From Acanthaster planci (taxonomy: Eukaryota > Echinodermata > Asteroidea > Valvatida > Acanthasteridae), in the NCBI RefSeq assembly GCF_001949145.1, contig NW_019091464.1:954346-991459 (forward strand): 37,114 nucleotides of DNA, in the 5' to 3' direction. The position numbers were made by a program, and so were the translations under genes. The first letter of the stretch is position 1. Every line of letters begins with the position of its first letter. Under the pieces are notes generated by a model. It had not been told where the DNA came from and ran no database searches. It saw only the letters and a program-made list of their open reading frames with translations. This document shows positions 12,901-23,452 of this stretch, piece by piece.

Positions 12901-15795
12901 TGGCATTGAGAGTGAGAGGAGGTGTCTAAAGGTGAGTAGATAGTGGGCTGGCTCAGTTCAGCATAGTAGTCCAATGCTGTCTGTGGTAGGGATGAGATTC
13001 TTCTGCTTTGTGGCTGATTTCGGCTTTTGGGACTTTGAAAATCCGCTTTTGCAAATAGGTTCTGCCATTTTGGACTGTCCAACATGGCGATAGTCGACTT
13101 AGAAATTCCGATATTTTAAACTTTTCTGACCCATTTCATCACGATGATATTTGACTTCCAGGTATCAGATATGATGATATTGATTCTCAATTTGTTGTGG
13201 AATAAAATGAAATTGCATTTCTTGTTGCTTACTTTCCATGTGTCACGTCATTTTATTTCGTCCTAAGCACATTAAAATCAATATCATTGACCAGAAAGCA
13301 CACTGTGTCTTGCCATGCAGGCAGTACGTTCACGTGTAGTTTAGGAACACACGGTCATTGTGCTCACACAGACCTGAAACCAGGCTAGAATTGGGAAATA
13401 AGATAAAGCAACACGTTCCATAGGCACTTTTGACAGACAAAAACGAGTGCCGACCAGTGAACATCTCTGTAGGAAATGTGTTGATTTCCATGTAACTGTA
13501 GGTGTCACAATCGCTTTGATAGGCTTTTTTCCATGACGTATCCTCATATAAGCCAATGATTGTGCCCTTCTCATGCTACTCACCACATGCACGAGTGAAC
13601 AGACCACCACTTAAAGCCACTGCACCTGGTACCCTGAATACTTTTCATGGAAAATGGGACCGTCGTGTGTGTTGTTGAACAGACGTTTCTCATACTTACA
13701 TTTCCATCATCATGTCTGCGTGTAAAGACATCATTCATCCAGAAGAAGGAAAAGTGAAGCACGTCGACAAAGGGATTACGAAATTCCTCACGATTGGAGT
13801 GGGTTGAGGCCAATCGGAAATTGGCAAAACCTGGTAAGGCGGTATTGCCTGCGGTGTGATGTAGAAATTAAATACGCTTTCTGGGCAAAAATGCCTTAGC
13901 AGCACATGCAGAATCGTTGAAACACAACAGTGAACTCCAGACATGGAAAACGAATTATCGTCTATCAGGTACATGTATACATGTACATAATCAACATGTA
14001 TTTTGAAGCACGTGACAAACCACAAGTGATGAACAAAACTTCTTGTGGGTCTTTATAACTCATTTCAAGTGAACAAATAATAAAAAGGCTTTCAGGGTAG
14101 ACTTTCACAAATGTTTTTAGTGTAAAATGCATTTAAAAATGGACCCACCTGTTTTGTCAAAGTGGATGTTGGTTTTTATTCAAAAACAGAAATCAGCACA
14201 TTGCCCCTATCTGGTTGTATCATAAATGGTGATACAACTGTACATATGAAAAACAGATTGTGAAAAGCTTAAGTCATGGCGAATCAACAAAATCCATCAG
14301 GAATCACTGTGTCTATGGCAGGAACTGGCTCACTCCCTTCTGCTGTTTTTATGTTATATGCACGTACTACTGGTTTCTGTTGCATAAATAAATTCAAGAA
14401 AGTGAAAACTACCGAAATAATTTACGTTGAAACGAAAGTACCTGTACTCAGAGATTGAGGACAGATCACTTATCCCCTGGGTCAATGGAATACATGTACA
14501 TTGCACAGAAGACGACAAATGTAATTTGCAAGCTCTTACTAAATACAATTTGTTAAAAGACCTCCGGGTTTCCTCCCGCTTTCAACTGTGAAATGACCCT
14601 TTTGTTTCATTCAAAGCAATGACATCAAAAATCCTGACCAGGTTAACCAGGATAAAGCAGAAAAATAAACAGTTTATGGTAAACGTACATCAATGGCAAT
14701 ACCATTAGTCTCAGTTTAATGTAAAAAGTTACAGTCAGCTTCAAACAAATCTGTGTCTGAAATGACATCTCTGATTCTGGAACTTTTGAATAATGGGCCT
14801 ATGTACTGAAGACATCACACTTTGTTTACACGTGCATTTTCTAACGGGAGCCAGATTGGGATGACGGATATGAAGCGTACATGTATTAACCATGAGATCA
14901 TCGGAGCACAGGCCACTTTCAAATAGAGGATTTCATTTTTTACTTTGTGTTAGTACCGGTAGTTCACGCCCTTTTCATCTTTGGAGAAAGTAAGATTCCA
15001 TTTACCACTGCAGACCCATTTTGCAAATTAGGTTGTTCAACACTCTCCAGATGGACGGGATTTGGTGATACAACTTTATGCATGAGCACACGTCACAGTC
15101 GGTTACAAATTATTTCTTTTTTGCATATCCAGATGAATAATGTCTTACGGACAATAGCTGAGTTTCAGTTGTCAACATACGAGATCGAGCCCCTCCCCTA
15201 TGTCCAGAATTATCTGAAGTCAGTGCGCTACATCGATGAACTTCAGAAATTTGTAGAGGAAGATAATTACAAGTAAGCGACTTGTGTTTTTATGACAAAT
15301 GAAATTTAAGAATGTTAAATATTTTGACACTTTGCCAGATATTTTTGAGAAAAGGTGTTTGTGTTTTTCCTTCTTGCAACTGATGGGCAAATTTCACCCC
15401 CGTCCCCGCTCCAATGATTTTGACTTTCTAGAAACCTGTATTTGGCATGCATAGAGGATTTGTTGCTTCGGGATTCATAGTTTGCATTCCAATTAATGAA
15501 AGAGCTTTTTCATGTGTGTCATCCATGGAAAAAGTTGAACTTTTGTAGTCACCTGCATCAGCAGTTTCATATTTCAAGAAAGCAGTAAATCTCAGTTATA
15601 TCAAATTGTGCCCAAATGTGTTTGATACAGTGGAAAACTTGTGAATTTGGTCATTATGTGGATCTTGTAGTCCCCTTCGCGCAGTCACTTGTGCTTATAA
15701 CCTGGATGTTTTGGTTTACAGGTTGTCCCTGCAGATTGAGCCTGCCAACCCACAGTCAAACGTGTCCAAGTCAAGAGATGAATTAGAAGCTTTAG
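952..15795 (+). CDS. RALGPS1: RALGPS exons 1-9: CDC25/RasGEF catalytic domain
   Basis: Residues 1-283 of the visible protein. The domain opens with [15 protein letters not shown] and continues through [57 protein letters not shown] followed by [27 protein letters not shown] and [20 protein letters not shown]. These are the conserved blocks of CDC25-type exchange domains: the FN..S.WV..EI helix, the LNN..SLM...S.L.S.PI block and the P.IPYLG.YL.D..FID block. Exon 1 begins mid-frame after a good acceptor, and its first 17 residues have no obvious counterpart. The longest introns in this part are 1060-4831 and 4883-9423. Confidence 0.93.
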
Positions 15796-18700
15796 GTATG
15801 GTTGAAATTTCTTGCATTGCAGGCAACTTGCTCCCACTTCTATCTTTTCCACAGTGGAACTATAGATGGTGTGCCTTAAATCTTTTTCCTTTGGTGGGAA
15901 AAGCACCAATTGCTTGCACAGGTTCATGAGCGCTTTCTACGAGACACACTGAACATATGCAACCAATTTCTGTGTTCGATCTTTGCATGTGACCATACGC
16001 TAAATTGGATTTTTTCCCATCAGCCTGTCGTTTTTTGCTGCTGAGAGGTTGGTTTTGGACCCTGTAGATTATCATCCTTAGAAGCATAATAACAGTGAAG
16101 TTCTAACCGTCTAAACTTTGAAAATGTAAGGGTCATTGTCATTGCTTCGAAAAACCATCCGGGGCTAATTTTTTGTCATTTCCAAATGTTTTCATTCATG
16201 AATTTTGGGCTGGTTGCCTGTCTTCATAAAGTGACAAGTTGTGGGAGAGGAATAGTGCACATTAGTCTCCTTCCATTTCTTAAGTCAAAGTGTACAAATG
16301 TAACTTGCTCGTAAAGTTGGGGTAAGGCCAAGTCAGTCGGGACTATCTGTTAATCGGAAATTTCTTGAATTTTCTCTGATTCCAATTTTGGAATTGGTTC
16401 CTAACTCCTAGGAAGATTTTGGGTCAAAGTGCGCAAAAATGCAAATTATTGTCAAGTATTAACGGTTTTGCGATTCTATGAATTACTGCCACAGGTAACA
16501 AGATATGATTCAGCAAAGGTTTCAACACATGTATAATAGTATCTTGGAGTTGATTTTTTTTTCATTTGTTATAGTAGTATATCATTTCCAAATATTCAGA
16601 TGATAGTAAAAGAATCTGGATAGTCAATCTATTGAATATGGAAATCCTTGGTACCACCCTATCATTTGCTTTTGTTTTTGTTTGAATATTTTCTTCTGTT
16701 CATTATTGTAGATAGAGGCTCGTCACCAGGCAAATCCACCCCAGCCACACCTCTAGCCGCAGCAAGATTTGTACCAGGTCATCGGAAAACAAAAAGCTTA
16801 GGAACAACGTTAGTATTTACAAGAGCAGTGCCCAAAGCAAAAGTGACAAAAATTTTTAAAACAGAAATATAAGTGCGTTTAATAACCGTGAGCAATGATG
16901 AATGATATTTACATTTTTTTTTCAATTTGGATAATATCCCTATTCATAAAATATTTTGATTTGCCGCCTTTCACAGGTTTGTGTCTCATGCAGCAATTGA
17001 ACCCTTACAGTAAGTCACAAATCTACTTCCAATAAGAACAGACAATGTGTTCAGATCGAATTACCCCTCATATTCCTACACAACGTCGGTTGCGCCATGA
17101 AGTGACCTACGCGATAGTTTTGGTGTACCACAAAGGATGTATCGTTGAAAGATCTTATGCACATGAAAGGACAACTCATGGTGCAGCAACTATCCGCAAT
17201 GCATTAATCAGTTCGTGATGCAACCGATGACTTGCACCAATGTCTGAATTAACCATAAATTCCAAATCCTCCATATTACCATCAGATTTTAAAACCTTCA
17301 GAGTTTGCACCAGTGTCTGATTTAACCTACCAAATCCAAATCCTCCATATTACCATTAGATTTTAAAACCTTCAGAGTTTGCACCAGTGTCTGATTTAAC
17401 CTACCAAATCCAAATCCTCCATATTACTATTAGATTTTAAAACTTTCAGAGCATAGTTTATATTTGCCCTTCATCCTTCATAATGCCATAGGGCAAGACA
17501 GACATCTGTAAATGTGCATGAACATATCATGTGATAAATAATGAAGCTGGGATCTGGATCTTCAGGGGTTGGATTTGTCAGGATTTTTCCAGATTTCAGG
17601 ATTTTTAACAACTTAAATATGATTTTAGGTGTCTTATTGATTCAGCTTTTGCCATTTTGGAGACTGTACAAACACTTAGAACAAGATTATTTGGGAGCGA
17701 AGTCATCACCCATAAACTTCCAAATACATGTACATGTATGTTGTTGCCATCACATCTCCACTGGATGTGTCATTTGTTCCTTCTCATCCTGTAATCTTAA
17801 ACTTGAATGTTATGAAGTCTTTCACTAGATTTCAGAAGTATTTAGGCTCGCTCAGTACCAGTCTCCTCCCTGTCATTGATCTGTTTCACAGTTCTCATAC
17901 AGGGTTTCAAATCTTTTCTCTTTCAGTTTAACCAATTCACACATTGCACATGGACCCAGGCATCTACTGGATGACAGCTTACTGGAGGAAACAAGCGCAC
18001 ATGGTCATCCCTCCATCACAAGTTCCATTGAAGGGTCAATGAATGGTATGTCAATAGGTGAGGCTGACTGGAGCTGAGTTGCCAAATGACTTACCTCTCA
18101 CTAATGATTAAAAAAAGAAGTGTCAGATGGGGTTACCAAGAGAATTACCAAGTGAGTCACAAAGTGAGTTATCAAATTAATAACTTAGAGTTTTCAAAAT
18201 AGTAACAAATGGGTCAGCTAGGGATTTGCTTAATGAGTAGCTAAATGTGTTGTGAAATCATTTGCAAAATCATTTTGACTATTAGATTGGTTGTCAGTTA
18301 AGTTTCCAAATTATTTTTCAACTATTACCATGTATAAGCAGATGAGTTATTAGGTCATTTAGCAAATAAGTTTATCAACTGTAGGCACCTGTAATAGAGT
18401 GAGCTGCCTTGTCAAATGATTCGCAGATGAGTCATTGAATAGGTGTCATAAGATGTGTTTTGAAGTTGTTTGTTCTTGATGAATTTGTAGGAAGCAGTGA
18501 AGGGTCAGAACTCAGCGATGATCAAGATCTCTGGATAGGGGACAAGTAAGTGCCAACAAACCATAAGTGTTCTGAGACCAAAAAATGCACTGAATCTGGT
18601 TGTGTTGTAGCAAAGTAGGCTTTGTTGTGGCAGTGTCAGGGAGTAATGTGTGTGTCAGTGGTAGTTACATGGCAAGCAGTCACAGCCAGTTCCCATAGAT

Positions 18701-21700
18701 GGAAGTCACATGGCAAGCAGTCACAGCCAGTTCCCCTAGATGGAAATCACATGGCAAGCAGCTACAGCCTGTTCCCATAGATGGAAGTCACGTGGCTGAT
18801 AGCTACAGCTAGTTCCCGTAGATGGAAGTCACATGGCAAGCAGCTACAGCCAGTTCCCATAGATGGAAGTCACATGGCTAGGAGCCACAGCCTGTTCCCA
18901 TAGATGGAAGTCACATGGCTAGCAGCTACAGCCAGTTCCCATGGATGGAAGTCACTTGGCTAGCAGCTTCTGGCAGTTCCCATGGATGTGCATTACTCCC
19001 ACCTACAGCCAGTCAATTTGAACCTTGTCATGTGCACTGTATTTGGAAAATTCTTCATCCTCTGAACCTGACATCAGGCAGACAAGTTAAAAATTAAGTT
19101 TTTTGATTTTAAGTTTCAGTGATCATTTTTTTTCAAATAATTTTATTTTACTATTTGGAATGGTGTGGTTTGTTGTGATAATTTCATTACTTTACGCTAC
19201 TAAGTGAAAGTGCAGAGTTCTTGTGGCCTGGAAAAGTCGTCAAAAAGTCATGGAAATTTGTTCTTGTTTTCCAGGTCTGGAAGTCATGGAATTTTGTAAC
19301 ACTGTGTGTGATTTTGATTATCAGAAATGAGTGCATAATATGCATGATTTTATTTGCAACGTTGAAAGTCAGAATAGTCCAAGAAATTGCATTACTGGGT
19401 CATGTATTTTCATGATTTGGTCATGTACAAGTTATGGAATTTACAATGTAGTTGTCCTGTAGGTGCAGGAACCCTGAAGTAGGATGGAATGTATGTTCTT
19501 GAAGTACTCAAAGTGCTTTGCTTTTGCACATCTAAAGAGAAATTATTTTGCCTCATTTTAAGAAGAATAACTCGTGTTACCGTTTGTGTTTTGTTTGACA
19601 GTTTGACTGAAAGCTGCGAAGACCTTGTTCACAATATACCAGAGGTACCAGCATCAGCATTTAAAATACATGGTGAGTATTCAAATTATTAACTTTAAGA
19701 ACTAAGAAGCTTACTTCTTTATTTGATGTTGCTGCTGGGTTTTTTCCGGTTTGGGAATTCAACATTTACAAGTTTATTTGGTTAATTACTTTGCTTGCAA
19801 GGTTACCTGAAGCGGAAGCCAGTCATGAAACTTGGGAGGAAAGTATCGGTGAGTTAAAGTCTTTATTTTCTCCATTTCTAAATTTGAGGACAACTTCAGC
19901 TCACGCTGATATGAAACAGTTATAGTGTCAAAAGATATTGTGCATGAAGTTGAACATGTGAACTCCTGTCCATCCAGATCCTTCCAAATCTGTCACGTTT
20001 TTGGAGGATTTTGCAGGATTGAGGAAGGATCACTAACTGCTCCCTCTCTCGGTCTCTCCCTCTGCATTCTCAGGTCACAGCATGGACTAGATACTGGGTA
20101 GGGTTATGGGGAACCAACATCGTACACTATGCAGCGAAGTACTTCACTGGGCACGACAGAACAGACGTAAGTATACTCTTTTTGGGTAGCAGTCACGTCA
20201 GCATTTCTTCGTCTGTGAGGGATTCAATATGTCTACGTTATCTTTCGTCATGTCTGGTCAGTTAGTACTTTCAGTATAAGCTACTGCTTTGGATTTTGTA
20301 TGAAATTGTGGAAAGGAGTCATTGGCTCTGAAACTTTCCTCCCTGTCAGAATGCGAACATTTATTTCAGCTTCGAAGTTTAGCACACAAAAGAGTTTCAA
20401 TTAGCAAAAAGGGATACCAGCCAAGCATTATGTGACATGTATTGCAATGAATGGTTCTCCATGATATTTCCCCCACCATGTGCCCGTCGTTTGGATATCT
20501 TATTGTCATATTACTTACATGCTTTACACATAGTTTGCCATTTTGCCCATTTATTTTTGGCAGTGTGGTGATTTTTAAAAATTTTTTGTAATTCTGCTTG
20601 CAGTTCAAGATCAGGCCTTGTAAATTGTTTTCCATCAGTGACTGGGTAGTGACGTTACCAGAGACCAGAGGAAACAACGTCATCCTACTAACAGACCTTG
20701 CCAAGGGTTAGTCCCTCTGTCGTAGCTTAGCACTTCCACATGGACTTGTTTTGAGTCGTTTTTATTCCTGTATTTTAAAAGGCCCTGAATTCACAACTGC
20801 CGCCAAATTTGCAGATACCCAGTACTTGGTTTTGCAGTATTGAAGTCTATGTCCCCAGTTTGTAAAGGCGCAGAGGAGGCATCATTGTTGGCGTTCGAAA
20901 GAATTAATAAGATTCCCAGCAAAAATGTCTCAAGAATGTCAGTTTAGGATTTCACATCAAGAGGCTCAAGTTTACCACTTAAACGATTGAGGGTGTATCC
21001 TAGCCAAAAGGGCCTAGGCGGTGAGGGGTAAAGAAATTCTTTGAAGTTGATAATTGTGCTGAATTATTACTAGCTTCACTTACCTAACCACAAATTTGTT
21101 AGGGGATTATTTTTATAGTTTGGAAGTATTTTTTTCATGTTGGAGTTTAGAACAATTAAAAAAATCAAGCCAAAATTTTAATTTCATCTGAAGCTGCAGC
21201 GAGTTGAGAGTTTTGTAAAACAAGATTTTTGAATCAGAATGTTGAGAGTTTCCATTTCACTTTATGAAATTTGAGGTAAGCATATCGCTCCGGCAAGGCA
21301 CTAGAGGTGAAAAATCAGAGTGGGCCACATTAGGGTACATCAACATATCCTTCCGCAAGTAGGCCATCGCCAGCCACACAAGAAAGCCAGCACAAGTGTT
21401 CACACTTCTGCAAACAAAATAAAGGCCAGATTCTTTCAATGGTGCAATTTACATGTAGTGCATCAGTAAAAAGGGGCAGGATACTCAGGTGTGTTCAGCC
21501 ATTGATGTTCATCATGCACAGCCGTTTTAGGTAGATCCCATGTGCAGGTGTTTTACCCTTATTTGCAGGTACTTCACGCCTACGCTTACTACTCAACAGG
21601 CAAAAGTATTGACTAAATGTTCAAATATTTATGGCAAACATTTTGTTAAACGGTAAAAGAGATCTGTCCTGACCACCTGTCTCTTTATTTTTCCTCTGCC

Positions 21701-23006
21701 AGGTAACTCATATAAGTACAAAGCCCCCTCCTATGCCTTGGCTTGCCAGTGGGTGAGATACCTTGATGAGGCTACTAAAAAACACAAAGGGCCAAAGGTC
21801 AGTAAGGCTGTATGCAGTACAACCGTTCATATGGACTCATGGGCAATGTAAACGTCTGCCAACATTGGGCATGCAAGGCCATTGTTAGCTTGAGAAGTTG
21901 CACCCATCAAGTTCAAATGAATTAAAGCAATGTTTAGAGTGTTGGCTGATACTTTGCGTCAAAAGCAGTTGTTGGGGTGTCTGATTAACAAAACAGAATT
22001 ATTTTACCTTGTTTTCATGTTACCAAAATGAATATCAAACAGCGGGAATAGCAATGTACATGTATCCCTGTACTTACAACGCCACGCCTTATGTGTGCTG
22101 TCCTATGGTGGTCAGTGGACCGTGGGCCCTCACTGGCTCCATAGGAAAGTGCATAGTGTAATGTCATCAGTACATGGGCCTATTGTACGATTGATAACAA
22201 AAATGTGGTGTACAAATACTTTTAACCACTTCCTGCTGGGGCAGTTATCAATGCTGATGATGCTGGGCCGGGATATTTATCATTTTTTTCTGCTTTCAAA
22301 ATTCTTTAAAAATTCCTATCTTTATGTACTGGACACTTATAAACACGTGAAGGACTGTCTGGTGGCCCCTCTAGCCTGACAGACAAATCTATTGACGCCT
22401 GAGTATTTCAGCCAGGCCTGCAGTCTTGGAAAAAACAGCCCAGGTTGTGCAGTGTTATGTAACTTTCTTTTGTTCATGAACCTGGCTCAGTGCACTGCTG
22501 ACCTCTTTGCAATAGGGGCCAGATTAGCGTGCAGCAATGCTGTGTGGCTCAGTGGTTGAGAGCTTTTGTCCCCGGTGGTAATCTGCCCTCTCTAAATGCC
22601 CCAAACCGTGGTATACTGTTTCTAAACAAGGCTGGATTATCTCCACGTTCCAGAGTGAAAAAATGTCGGTAATTCCCAGCAGCCTGGTCTCTTGTTCCAA
22701 GTACGGTGTTTTGTTACAAGGCCCTATTCCCTTTGTCCGAGTTCGGAGACCCCGGCCACGCTTATAAAGCATACGTGTCTGGATCCGGAATCCCCGGCAG
22801 GAAGTGGTTAAACTATGTTAAGATTGCACCCAGCATATCCACAACTGAAGGAAACAGAATTGGTTAAACCTTAAACTTGAAATGTCAATTATTTCTGCAG
22901 TGAAAAAGGCTACGAATTGGAGATGACAGCCTTTTGTATTCTATCAACTTAGTTCAAGTTCTAATCTTTCTTTCAGACACCAGCCAACTTGATGTCCTTT
23001 GACTGA
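952..23006 (+). CDS. RALGPS1: RalGPS-family Ral guanine-nucleotide exchange factor (RasGEF + PxxP + PH), 5' partial, 19 exons
   Basis: Exchanges GDP for GTP on Ral small GTPases; the PH domain is known in the family to bring the protein to membranes and the PxxP motif to bind SH3 adaptors. Exons read: 952-1059, 4832-4882, 9424-9507, 10860-10949, 11621-11713, 12251-12374, 12849-12931, 15133-15272, 15722-15795, 16712-16808, 16977-17009, 17927-18057, 18491-18545, 19602-19672, 19802-19848, 20074-20166, 20604-20706, 21703-21797, 22977-23006. All have AG/GT borders, phases agree at every junction, and they sum to 533 codons plus TGA. Human RALGPS1/2 have about 557-583 residues, so roughly 20 N-terminal residues are missing. 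There is no REM domain, as expected for RalGPS. Vertebrates have two paralogues; the symbol follows the RALGPS1-CDK9 linkage, and this may be the single pre-duplication gene. Exon borders are inferred from sequence and protein similarity, not from transcripts. Confidence 0.93.
1116..1774. mobile_element. Non-autonomous DNA transposon, hAT-like, in RALGPS intron 1
   Basis: The left end begins tagggatcaac (1116) and the right end finishes gttgatcccta (1774), forming an 11-base perfect terminal inverted repeat. Degenerate inverted copies of gatcgg/catcgg/ggctgatg words lie just inside both ends. Flanking bases tgtaaaaa and gttaaaaa are a near-match and could be an eroded 8-bp target duplication. 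TAGGG-type ends and 8-bp duplications fit the hAT superfamily. It has no coding capacity. Family assignment is inference. Confidence 0.6.
2533..2554. repeat. (CA)11 microsatellite
   Basis: A perfect CA dinucleotide run of 22 bases inside RALGPS intron 1, followed by a T run. Confidence 0.95.
3154..3185. repeat. Perfect 10-bp hairpin in RALGPS intron 1
   Basis: ctgaggtgat (3154-3163) and atcacctcag (3176-3185) are exact reverse complements separated by a 12-base loop. No transposon end or RNA gene was recognised around it. Confidence 0.6.
4883..9423 (+). other. RALGPS intron 2, 4.5 kb
   Basis: Longest intron of the gene. It holds a tRNA-type SINE near 5.7 kb and several acatgtacatgta words (6149-6161, 6681-6693, near 8299-8310). 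No coding exon of any known family was seen on either strand. Several 60-110 codon ORFs look random. Confidence 0.7.
5655..5880 (+). mobile_element. tRNA-derived SINE (boundaries approximate)
   Basis: A perfect RNA polymerase III A box, TGGTACAGTGG (5673-5683), is followed 30 bases later by a good B box, ggttccagtct (5714-5724, 9 of 11 to consensus). This is tRNA spacing. Downstream is a GT-rich body (about 5755-5820) with the phrase ggttttccgctcacctga, like the central body of tRNA-headed SINEs. No clear tail or target duplication was identified, so the ends are estimates. Confidence 0.55.
9508..12848 (+). other. RALGPS introns 3-6, no further features
   Basis: Introns 9508-10859, 10950-11620, 11714-12250 and 12375-12848 separate the core RasGEF exons. 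Apart from an acatgtacatgta word at 9786-9798 and short homopolymer T/A runs, I see no gene, RNA or structured repeat. Confidence 0.6.
12932..15132 (+). other. RALGPS intron 7, 2.2 kb
   Basis: Mostly featureless. It has an imperfect acatgtatacatgtacat palindrome at 13971-13988 and a possible SINE core at 14561-14583. ORFs on the minus strand (13341-14025) have no recognisable motif and look random. Confidence 0.55.
14561..14583 (+). repeat. Possible SINE core fragment
   Basis: The phrase cctccgggtttcctcccgct resembles the central domain shared by several metazoan tRNA-SINE families. No A/B boxes or tail were found nearby, so this is at most a fragment. Confidence 0.3.
15273..16711 (+). other. 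RALGPS introns 8 and 9
   Basis: Introns 15273-15721 and 15796-16711 flank the small exon 9. No repeats or other genes recognised. Confidence 0.6.
16712..18545 (+). CDS. RALGPS1: RALGPS exons 10-13: PxxP linker and Ser-rich region
   Basis: Residues about 283-388. Exon 10 (16712-16808) encodes [20 protein letters not shown] followed by [13 protein letters not shown] is a PxxP SH3-binding candidate, and HRK.KSLG resembles the same place in human RALGPS1. Exon 11 (16977-17009) is only 33 bases. Exon 12 (17927-18057) encodes [11 protein letters not shown] and ends NGMSIG. Exon 13 (18491-18545) continues [14 protein letters not shown]. The NG.S.GSSE.SE.S run and the RHLLDDS.LE run are conserved with vertebrate RalGPS, which fixes the downstream donor of exon 12. 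The linker is shorter than in human RALGPS1. Confidence 0.85.
17232..17451. repeat. 73/74-bp tandem repeat, 3 copies
   Basis: Three head-to-tail units start at 17232, 17305 and 17379 with ttgcacca. Units 2 and 3 are almost identical; unit 1 has more changes, in the middle (ataaattccaaatcc against ctaccaaatccaaatcc). It lies in the intron between RALGPS exons 11 and 12. It is not coding and not similar to the neighbouring exons. Confidence 0.93.
18065..18440. repeat. Decayed short-repeat field (caaatgagtta-like)
   Basis: The intron between exons 12 and 13 is filled with variants such as gccaaatgacttacc, accaagtgagtcac, aaagtgagttatc, caaatgggtcag, gatgagttatt and gcaaataag. Spacing is irregular. 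This looks like an old, eroded minisatellite. Confidence 0.5.
18665..18988. repeat. 41-bp minisatellite, about 7.9 copies
   Basis: Units start at 18665, 18706, 18747, 18788, 18829, 18870, 18911 and 18952, with an exact 41-base period and no indels. Each contains tcacatggc, acagccagttccc and tagatggaag with scattered substitutions. It begins 120 bases after RALGPS exon 13. The short ORF at 18915-19097 is only a reading frame through it. Confidence 0.97.
19602..21797 (+). CDS. RALGPS1: RALGPS exons 14-18: pre-PH linker and PH domain
   Basis: Exon 14 (19602-19672) is a linker. Exons 15-18 give residues about 412-524: [16 protein letters not shown], then [20 protein letters not shown], then [20 protein letters not shown], then [20 protein letters not shown]. 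This is a typical PH pattern: a basic first strand, a W.RYWV second strand, and a final amphipathic helix with the invariant Trp ([11 protein letters not shown]). In RalGPS the PH domain binds acidic phospholipids and is needed for membrane action (family knowledge). Exon borders are at 19802-19848, 20074-20166, 20604-20706 and 21703-21797. Confidence 0.92.
20707..21702 (+). other. RALGPS intron 17
   Basis: 1.0 kb intron within the PH domain coding region. No repeat or exon recognised. Confidence 0.6.
22222..22811. mobile_element. piggyBac-like MITE in the last RALGPS intron
   Basis: tttaaccacttcctgctgggg (22221-22241) and ccccggcaggaagtggttaaa (22792-22812) are inverted repeats with one mismatch in 21. 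Both ends sit at TTAA (22222-22225 and 22808-22811), the target duplication diagnostic of piggyBac. The element proper, 22226-22807, is 582 bases, starts CCACTTCCTG and codes for nothing recognisable. It contains a perfect pol III A-box word (22545-22555) but no B box at tRNA spacing. Confidence 0.75.
22977..23006 (+). CDS. RALGPS1: RALGPS terminal coding exon and stop
   Basis: After a tttctttcag acceptor the exon reads TPANLMSFD then TGA (23004-23006). This matches the PANLMSFE ending of vertebrate RALGPS1 and closes the frame exactly in phase 0 with exon 18, which is strong proof of the gene model. It is too short to be found by ORF length alone. Confidence 0.92.
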   Translation, partial: TPANLMSFD

Positions 23007-23452
23007 ATATAAAAAGTGCAGCACTAGGTAGTACAGTTAAAAGTCTAGCCAGAGCCAAAGGGAAGACTAAATTGGCTGAAAGGACTTCAATGAAGGCATG
23101 GAATGACTGAAACCATGGGTATGATACAGCATTGCCGTGGAAACATTACACAGTACCTGGATGAGCTCCTATCAGCATGGTAGGAATGGATGCACTGTTC
23201 TGCAGAAACAAGACCTCGACGGACATACCTCCCAACTTAAAGCCCGTCCTACCCTACCACAGACAATAAACTCCACCCCATGGTCTTTGCTGCAAATGAT
23301 GCAGGTTCACTGTGAGAGTGCCAGCTGTCTGCATAAAAGCCCATCCACATCGCCACAAAGCGTCTGATTGCTGTAACAGCCACAAACACTGGAGCAGTAT
23401 AAACTGCAGTTAACAGTGTGCTGTAGGGACACACAAACTCCACTTAGTGGTC
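23007..23452 (+). other. Proximal 3' UTR of RALGPS
   Basis: Follows the TGA of RALGPS. A canonical AATAAA lies at 23265-23270, about 260 bases after the stop, and is a possible polyadenylation signal. Real 3' end not provable from sequence. Confidence 0.4.

Noticed and set aside
18915-19097. 60-codon ORF
   Set aside because: Begins inside the 41-bp minisatellite and repeats its words.
22541-22610. Possible tRNA or SINE head (perfect A box TGGCTCAGTGG)
   Set aside because: No B box at suitable spacing and no cloverleaf; it lies inside the piggyBac-like MITE.
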